Shown: piece after piece, positions 27,614-33,374 of the stretch
Layout of the letters: each line of letters begins with the position of its first letter
How positions within the stretch are numbered: position 1 is the stretch's first letter
Origin: Acidobacteriota bacterium
GTDB taxonomy: Bacteria; Acidobacteriota; Polarisedimenticolia; Gp22-AA2
Length of the DNA stretch: 33,374 nucleotides
Assembly: GCA_003223165.1 (NCBI GenBank)
Contig: QHXZ01000003.1
Coordinates: forward strand, 6,303-39,676
Reading direction: 5' to 3'
Made by a program: the position numbers and the translations under genes
The notes under the pieces: generated by a model
The model's database searches: none
What the model was told of the DNA's origin: nothing
What the model saw: the letters and a program-made list of their open reading frames with translations, nothing else

Positions 27614-30610
27614 CTGACCGGACCCGAGGCCGCGGCCGCGCTGTCGCGCCTTCTGCCGGCGGAGGACGCCGCGATCCTGGCCGGCCACGTCGCCCGCCTG
27701 CCCGACCCGGATGACGCGGTGCGCCACCTGGAACGGCTGGCGGCGTCGGGGGCCCTGCCTTCCGGACGCGACCGCCTGCAGTCTTTCCTGACCCTCGCCG
27801 GATCGAGCCCGTACCTGGGCCGGCTCCTGGTCCAGAACCCCTCCTTCCTCGACACGCTCCCCGCCGGCGGATCGGCGCGCGCGCCGCGCACCCGCGAGGA
27901 CCTCGAGGAGGACCTGGCGCGTTTCCTGGCCCTGAACTCCGGGCGCGACCCTTCGGCGGCGCTGCGCCTCTTCAAGCAGCGCGAGTACCTCGGCATCGCC
28001 CTGGCCGACTTCCTCGGCACGGCCGACCTGCCCGCCATCACCCGCGCCCTGTCGCTCCTCGCGGACGTCCTCCTCGACAAGGCGGTGCAGATGGCCTGGG
28101 CCCCGCTCGAGCGGCGCTTCGGCGCGCCCACCAGGCGCGACGACCAGGGCCACCTCGAGCGCGCCACCTTCGCCGTCATCGCCCTCGGCAAGCTCGGGGG
28201 CCAGGAGCTGAACTACAGCAGCGACATCGATCTCCTCTACCTCTTCTCGCGGGACGGCGAGACCTCCGGGAGCGGCGCGGAGAGCGGCGGCACGATCGGC
28301 AACAAGGAGTTCTTCACCCGCCTGGCGAGCGATGTGACGCGCCTGATCGCGGGCCGCGATCCCGAGGGGCAGGTGTTCCGCGTCGACCTCGACCTGCGCC
28401 CGGGCGGCAGGGACGGCGAGCTGGTGATCCCCCTGGGCGCGGCGGTGGCCTACTTCCGCAACTGGGCCGATGCGTGGGAGCGCCAGGCGCTCATCAAGGC
28501 GCGCGCCGCCGCCGGATCGCCCGCCCTCGGCCGCCGCTTCATCGATCTCGTCGAGCCCCTCGTCTACCCCGAGACGCCCGATCCGTTTCTGACCATGGAG
28601 ATGACCGCCATGAAGGACCGCATCGACGCCCGGCTCTCGTCCGAAGGGCGATCGGAGACCGACATCAAGCTCGGAAGGGGGGGGATCCGCGAGATCGAAT
28701 TCGCCGTCCAGGCCCTGCAGATGCTGCACGGCGGGCGCGATCCCTGGCTGCGGCAGGCGAACACCCTCCTGGCCCTGCACCGGCTGGCGGAAAAGGGGTT
28801 GGTCGGCTACGCCGAGTACGCCACCCTCTCGGAGGCCTACACCTTCCTGCGCGACCTGGAGCACCGCCTGCAGCTCGGCCACGACCGCCAGACGGCGACC
28901 CTGCCGACCGACCCGGCCGGCCTGCGGATCCTGGCGCGGCGCATGCGCCTGGGGGGGGCGGCGCCGGGTGACGAGACCTCGGCGCTGGCGGAACGGCTCG
29001 AGCGCCACCGCTCCACCGTGCGGGCGTTCTATGATTCCGTGTTCGGCAGGGCCGCCCAGAAGGAAATCACCGAGGAGGAAAGCGAGGACCTCTGGGTCGA
29101 GAGGTTGGACGAGGAGCGCACGCTGGCCCGCCTGCGGCAGCACGGCCTGCGTGACCCCGAGACGTTGCTCAGGCCGGTCAGGGCCGTCCGCCGCCTGCTG
29201 CGCCCCGCGGCGACCACGCCCGAGATCCGCCGCCTGCTGCGCAAGGCGGGGCCCATCCTGCTCAAGGGAGCCGCCGAGGCCGTCGACGCGCGTCGCGCGT
29301 TCGACAATCTCGAGAAGCTGCTCTCGGCGATCGGCGCCGATCCGCTCGGGCTTTTAGGCTTTCTGTCGCGCCGCGAGGTCCTGGCGCCCACGATGCGCCT
29401 GCTGGGGGCGAGCGATTTTCTCGCCGGGCTGTTCCTGCGGCAGCCGGGGCTCGTGGCGACCCTCGGTGATCGCGCCCACGTGCTGAGGACGCCGCCGCCC
29501 GAGGAATACCGGGCGAGCCTCCTGGAGGCGGCCGCGGGCCGAGACCCGGCGCGCGCCCGCGAGGGGGAGCTGCGGCGCCGCCACAACGCCGCCCTGGCCT
29601 ACATCGCCATACGCGACATCAACCGCCAGGCCACCCTGCGCGAGGTCCTGAAGAGCCTCTCGAACCTGGCGGACGGGACGCTCGAGGCCGTCGTGCGCCT
29701 GGCGGCGGAGGAGGCCGGGGCGGACGAGCCGGGCGGCGGGACGGGCCCGCGCCTGTCCGTCCTCGGGCTCGGGCGTCTGGGCTATCGCGAAATGGACTAC
29801 GGCTCCGATCTCGACCTGGTCTTCGTGCGCGAGGGCGGGGACGACGAACGCGCGCGCGCCTTCGCGCGGCGCTGGTGCGAGGCGATCGTGCGCGTCCTGT
29901 CCACCCTGAGCCGCGACGGCCAGCTCTACAAGGTCGATCTGCGCCTGCGGCCCTCGGGACGCGAAGGGGACCTGGTGGTGTCGCTCGAGCGCCTGCGCGA
30001 CTATCTCCGGGACAGCGCGGAGGTCTGGGAGATGCAGTCGTTCCTGAAGGCTCGCCACGTCGCGGGGGACCCGGAGCCGGGCGCGCGGGCGATCGACAGC
30101 GTCGAGTCGATCGTGCACGAGCGCGCGCGCGCGGCGGGCGCCGCCGCCCTCGCATCCGCCGTCACCGGGATGCGCCGCCGGCTCCTGCAGGACGCGCCGC
30201 GGCCGGAACGCCGGCCGCTCGACCTGAAGGCCCGCGAAGGGGGCCTGATGGACGTGCACTTCATCGTCGAGTTCCTGCAGCTGCGCGACGCGGTGCCCAA
30301 CCCGGCGGACAAGGACACGCTGAGGCTCCTGCTGCACCTGAACGCGGCGGGGTCGCTGGACGAGGAGGGCATGCGGATCCTCCACGAGGGCTACCTCTTC
30401 TTCCGGGCCCTGGATCACCAGGTGCGCCTGATCCACGCTCGCCCCCTGCCGCACCCGGCCGCCGACGAGGCGCGGCTGGCCGAGCTGGCCCGCGCCCTCG
30501 ATCCCGCGGCTCCCGCCGACGCGGCCGCCGCCGCGCGGGGCCTGATGGAGAAGCTCCAGGACCACACCACGTCCGTCCACCGCGTCTTCGAGCGGATCGT
30601 CACGGGCTAG
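27614..30610 (+). CDS. glnE: Bifunctional glutamine synthetase adenylyltransferase/deadenylase (start unresolved; CTG 27614 or an upstream indel)
   Basis: Two nucleotidyltransferase domains (ELNYSSDIDLLYLF and EMDYGSDLDLVFV), LGRGGIREIEF, REGGLMDVHFIVEFLQL; directly follows glnA. Family-like N-terminal sequence continues upstream of the first GTG (27719). Confidence 0.92.
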   Translation: MTGPEAAAALSRLLPAEDAAILAGHVARLPDPDDAVRHLERLAASGALPSGRDRLQSFLTLAGSSPYLGRLLVQNPSFLDTLPAGGSARAPRTREDLEEDLARFLALNSGRDPSAALRLFKQREYLGIALADFLGTADLPAITRALSLLADVLLDKAVQMAWAPLERRFGAPTRRDDQGHLERATFAVIALGKLGGQELNYSSDIDLLYLFSRDGETSGSGAESGGTIGNKEFFTRLASDVTRLIAGRDPEGQVFRVDLDLRPGGRDGELVIPLGAAVAYFRNWADAWERQALIKARAAAGSPALGRRFIDLVEPLVYPETPDPFLTMEMTAMKDRIDARLSSEGRSETDIKLGRGGIREIEFAVQALQMLHGGRDPWLRQANTLLALHRLAEKGLVGYAEYATLSEAYTFLRDLEHRLQLGHDRQTATLPTDPAGLRILARRMRLGGAAPGDETSALAERLERHRSTVRAFYDSVFGRAAQKEITEEESEDLWVERLDEERTLARLRQHGLRDPETLLRPVRAVRRLLRPAATTPEIRRLLRKAGPILLKGAAEAVDARRAFDNLEKLLSAIGADPLGLLGFLSRREVLAPTMRLLGASDFLAGLFLRQPGLVATLGDRAHVLRTPPPEEYRASLLEAAAGRDPARAREGELRRRHNAALAYIAIRDINRQATLREVLKSLSNLADGTLEAVVRLAAEEAGADEPGGGTGPRLSVLGLGRLGYREMDYGSDLDLVFVREGGDDERARAFARRWCEAIVRVLSTLSRDGQLYKVDLRLRPSGREGDLVVSLERLRDYLRDSAEVWEMQSFLKARHVAGDPEPGARAIDSVESIVHERARAAGAAALASAVTGMRRRLLQDAPRPERRPLDLKAREGGLMDVHFIVEFLQLRDAVPNPADKDTLRLLLHLNAAGSLDEEGMRILHEGYLFFRALDHQVRLIHARPLPHPAADEARLAELARALDPAAPADAAAAARGLMEKLQDHTTSVHRVFERIVTG

Positions 30611-30618
30611 GAGCCCGT
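30602..30618. repeat. Inverted repeat ACGGGCT-agg-AGCCCGT spanning the glnE stop codon
   Basis: Perfect 7-bp arms with a 3-nt loop; no following T-tract, so terminator function is uncertain. Confidence 0.5.
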
Positions 30619-30769
30619 CCGGAAATGGGCGACGGCCGCGGCATCAACAATTCCTGTGCAAAAGCCTGTGGAAATCTGCTCGCGCGCGGCGGCAATCCCC
30701 TGCATGACGGGAGGATAGAGCGCTCTGCACTCGATTTCGGCAGGACGCGGGGCGGGGGAGAGCCGGCGG

Positions 30770-33194
30770 TCAGCGGACCTCGAAGGCGGCTTCGGCCGGA
30801 TCGGAGAGGTTCCCCGCCTTGTCGGTGGCCCGGATCTCGAGGCGGTGCGGCCCGGGCGACAGGTCCGGGACGTCGAGCACCCTGGACAGGCCACGGTCCG
30901 GGTCGAACTCCGACTCCAGCGGCCGGCCGTCGAGCACGAACGCCACGCCGTCGAAATCGAGCCCCTCGCCGTCCTCTTCGACATGCGCCCAGATCGGCGG
31001 TCGTCGCCCGACGTTGCGCGCGCCGGCGGGCGGGCTCACCGCGCCGACGACCGGCGGGGAGGCGTCCTGCAGCAGCGCGAAACGCCCGTAGCGCCGGAAG
31101 GCCAGCGTCAACGCGCGGCCGGTGGAGTCGACGTCGCCCCCCTCGTACGTCCAACGGGCGTGGAAGGAGTCCCAACGGTAGATGCCGAGCGCGCGCGGAT
31201 CGAGCACGGCATCGCTGAGCTCGAAGGCCAGCGTGGCGCGCTCGTTCAGGGCCTCGCCCTCGGGCAGCAGCTCGACGGCGTCGCTCATCGCCGGCAGGCG
31301 GCTCTCTCCCGCGGTCGGAACGGCACGGACCAGCAGCGGCCCCGGGAAGAAGCGGCTCCCGGCCGGCAGCCGCACCTCGAAGCCGGGGCCGCGGTAGGTC
31401 AGCGCGTCCTGCGGGCCCAGGAAGCGGGCGTCGATCGCCAGGCGGGCCAGGACCCCGCCGGGCGCTCCCGGCGCGGCAATCGCCAGAGGCTCCGCGCCCG
31501 CCAGGCGGCGGTGGTCGATGGAGGCGCCGCACCGCAGGCCGTCCCGGTAGAGGAACGGTGCCAGTGTCGCGCCTTCCGGACCGCCCGTGAGCCGGAGCTC
31601 GGGGACGACCGGGGCGTCCAGCGCCAGCATCACGTCCAGGAACCCGGGCCAGGCCTCGAGGGTCGGTTCCGATGCCGGGGGCACCGCGGCCACGGCCCCC
31701 TCGGGAAGCGCCAGGACCCAGGGACCCTGGACCCCGTCTCGCACCTCGCGCAGGCGCGCAGTCCGATCGCCGACCCCCGCATCCCGTGGCGCGAGGCACG
31801 CGCCCTCGCGGAGGCTGCAGGAGAGCGGCTGGAAGCGCTCTCCCTCCCCGCTCCAGATCTCGGCTTCGACACCGGGCCCGCCGGCCACGCAGCCCCCAAC
31901 TCCGGCGCCCTTCGCCTCCGGTCGTGGGGGCGCGGCGGCATCGGCGAGCGCGAAATGGACGAGCACCCCGCCCCGTGAGCCGTCGCCGTCCCGCCACGCG
32001 CGAGGCGTGCCAGGGTGGCCCACCAGCAGGCAGACGACGGCCCGGCTGCGGTTGCCCGCCTCGTCGCCCGCCCGGATCTCCATGCGGTGCATGCCAGCAG
32101 GGAGATCGAGGGCCCCCGGCTCTGCGGCGCTCTCCGCTCGCGGGGCGGGCTCCGCCGGGCCTCCCTCGGCCAGCTGGTTGCCGGGCAGGCGCAGGAGACG
32201 GTAGGTGAACTGCGCCGGTCCGAGGCGGCTCCTGCGGTGGTCGAAGATCAGTCCCGCCTGGGGATACTGCTCGAAACGGAAGGAGCGCGGCGCGAGGTGG
32301 TACACGGTGCGGCCGTCGATCGCCATCTCCAGGGAGGCGATCCCGGCCTTGCCATCCGGCCCGGCCGGGTCGTACGCGCTGACCGCGGCGAGGAAGGGGC
32401 CGCTGACGCGGACCGGGCCGGAGGGTGCCGCCGCGCCCGCGCCTTCGACCAACGGGTAGACCTGTTCCCGCAGGGCGCCGTCGACGAACGTGGTCTCGCT
32501 CGCGGCGGTGATGGTCAGCGACTCCAGCACCGGGCGGCGCCGATCCTCGGGCGGGGCCAGGCCGGCCGCGAACGGGTCGAGCGGAGCGTCGTCGCCGTCG
32601 CGCACCTCGAAGTGCAGATGGGGGAGGCCGACCCCGGACTCCCCCGAGTAGGCGACGACCTGTCCGCGGCGCACGGGGAGGGGAGGGTCGAGGTAGATGT
32701 CGCCCGGGTAGCGCGTGCGCGCCTCCGCCTGGCGGCGCGCCACCCGTCTCTAGGAGGCGGTCCTCGTAGCGCTCCAGGTGGCCGTACACGGTGACCCGCC
32801 CGCCGGCGTGCCGGATGTAGAGCGCCCGCCCGTAGCCGCGCCATTCGACCTTGAGTCGGTAGATCGATCCGGACTCCGCGGCGCGGACCTTGTACCCCGT
32901 TCCACCCCGGGTGGAGATGTCGACGCCCGCATGCAGGTGGTCGTAGCGGTACTCGGCGAACGTGCTCAGCAGGACACCCGGGATCTCCAGCGGCCAGAGG
33001 AGCGATCCCCGGACCGGCCGCCTCCCGCCGGCGGAGGGGCGCGGGGCAGACCGTCTCTCCGGCGCGGCGGGCGCCGCCCGCGCGGGGCCGGGCGAGGGGC
33101 CCGCCCCGCTGACCAGGAAGAGCGCCAGGGCGCCCGCCGCCGGTGAGGCGCGCCTCCAGAATCTCTTCGACCGCAGGCTCCACGTCGGGCGCAT
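30770..33194 (-). CDS. Secreted M23-family (LytM) metallopeptidase with long beta-rich C-terminal region; reading frame interrupted by a 1-nt shift at ~32743-32745
   Basis: N-terminal frame (ORF 30600..33194): signal peptide, DHLHAGVDISTRGG, GRVTVYGHLERYEDRLLET. Continues in the frame of ORF 30770..32743: ARRQAEARTRYPGDIYLDPP...GVGLPHLHFEVRDGD. Ig-like C-terminal segments. Confidence 0.85.
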
Positions 33195-33245
33195 GGCAGC
33201 GGCATTCTAGCGGCAAACCATCCCCGCGCGCACCCGAACCGAGGT

Positions 33246-33274
33246 TTGACAAGGCTTCCGGCCATCCATTATCA
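33246..33274 (+). promoter_or_regulatory. sigma70-type promoter TTGACA-N17-TTATCA
   Basis: TTGACA 33246-33251, 17-nt spacer, TTATCA 33269-33274; divergent from the M23 gene and upstream of the partial CDS. Confidence 0.6.
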
Positions 33275-33325
33275 TCGCCCGCGGTGTTGCGCGTCTAAGT
33301 CCATCCTGGGCAAAGGAATAGCCAC

Positions 33326-33374
33326 GTGGCCGCCGACCCGTTCAAGGACCTCACCATCCGGTTCAAGAAGGCCG
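33326..33374 (+). CDS. Start of an unidentified CDS (truncated by window end)
   Basis: GTG with AAAGGAAT RBS-like sequence upstream; MAADPFKDLTIRFKKA... Confidence 0.5.
   Translation, partial: MAADPFKDLTIRFKKA

Noticed and set aside
30115-30140. CG-dinucleotide run (gcgcgcgcgcgcggc) as a regulatory or Z-DNA element
   Set aside because: Lies inside glnE and is explained by Arg/Ala codons in a very GC-rich genome.

Overview
This 33.4-kb window is high-GC, densely coding bacterial chromosome. It looks like an Acidobacteriota- or delta-proteobacteria-like lineage, but that placement is inference only. Left to right I read: an lptA-like 3' end, lptB, rpoN and long-form hpf; an acyl-CoA block (acyl-CoA dehydrogenase, split B12-dependent acyl-CoA mutase, thiolase-like protein, DUF35 Zn-ribbon protein); two overlapping CheW-like genes plus a response regulator; a terminator-like hairpin; valS, nadC, birA, coaX, a hypothetical gene and comEC; a minus-strand HU + site-2-protease pair; der; an MglA-type GTPase with a long tail; a CPBP protease; a secreted hypothetical; a minus-strand secreted AMMECR1-like protein; glnA and glnE; a minus-strand M23 peptidase; and the first codons of another gene. 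I see no rRNA, tRNA, CRISPR array or transposase. The most notable points are: (1) the mutase annotated by similarity as methylmalonyl-CoA mutase has Phe/Gln where MCM has Tyr89/Arg207, the signature of isobutyryl-CoA mutase; (2) the neighbouring thiolase lacks the nucleophilic Cys and sits next to a DUF35 protein; (3) three genes, including the normally essential der, are broken by indels located here to within a few bases; (4) MglA carries a ~248-aa acidic-motif tail; (5) two promoters have -35 boxes that contain the upstream gene's stop codon. I did not find a clear-cut new defence or mobile system.
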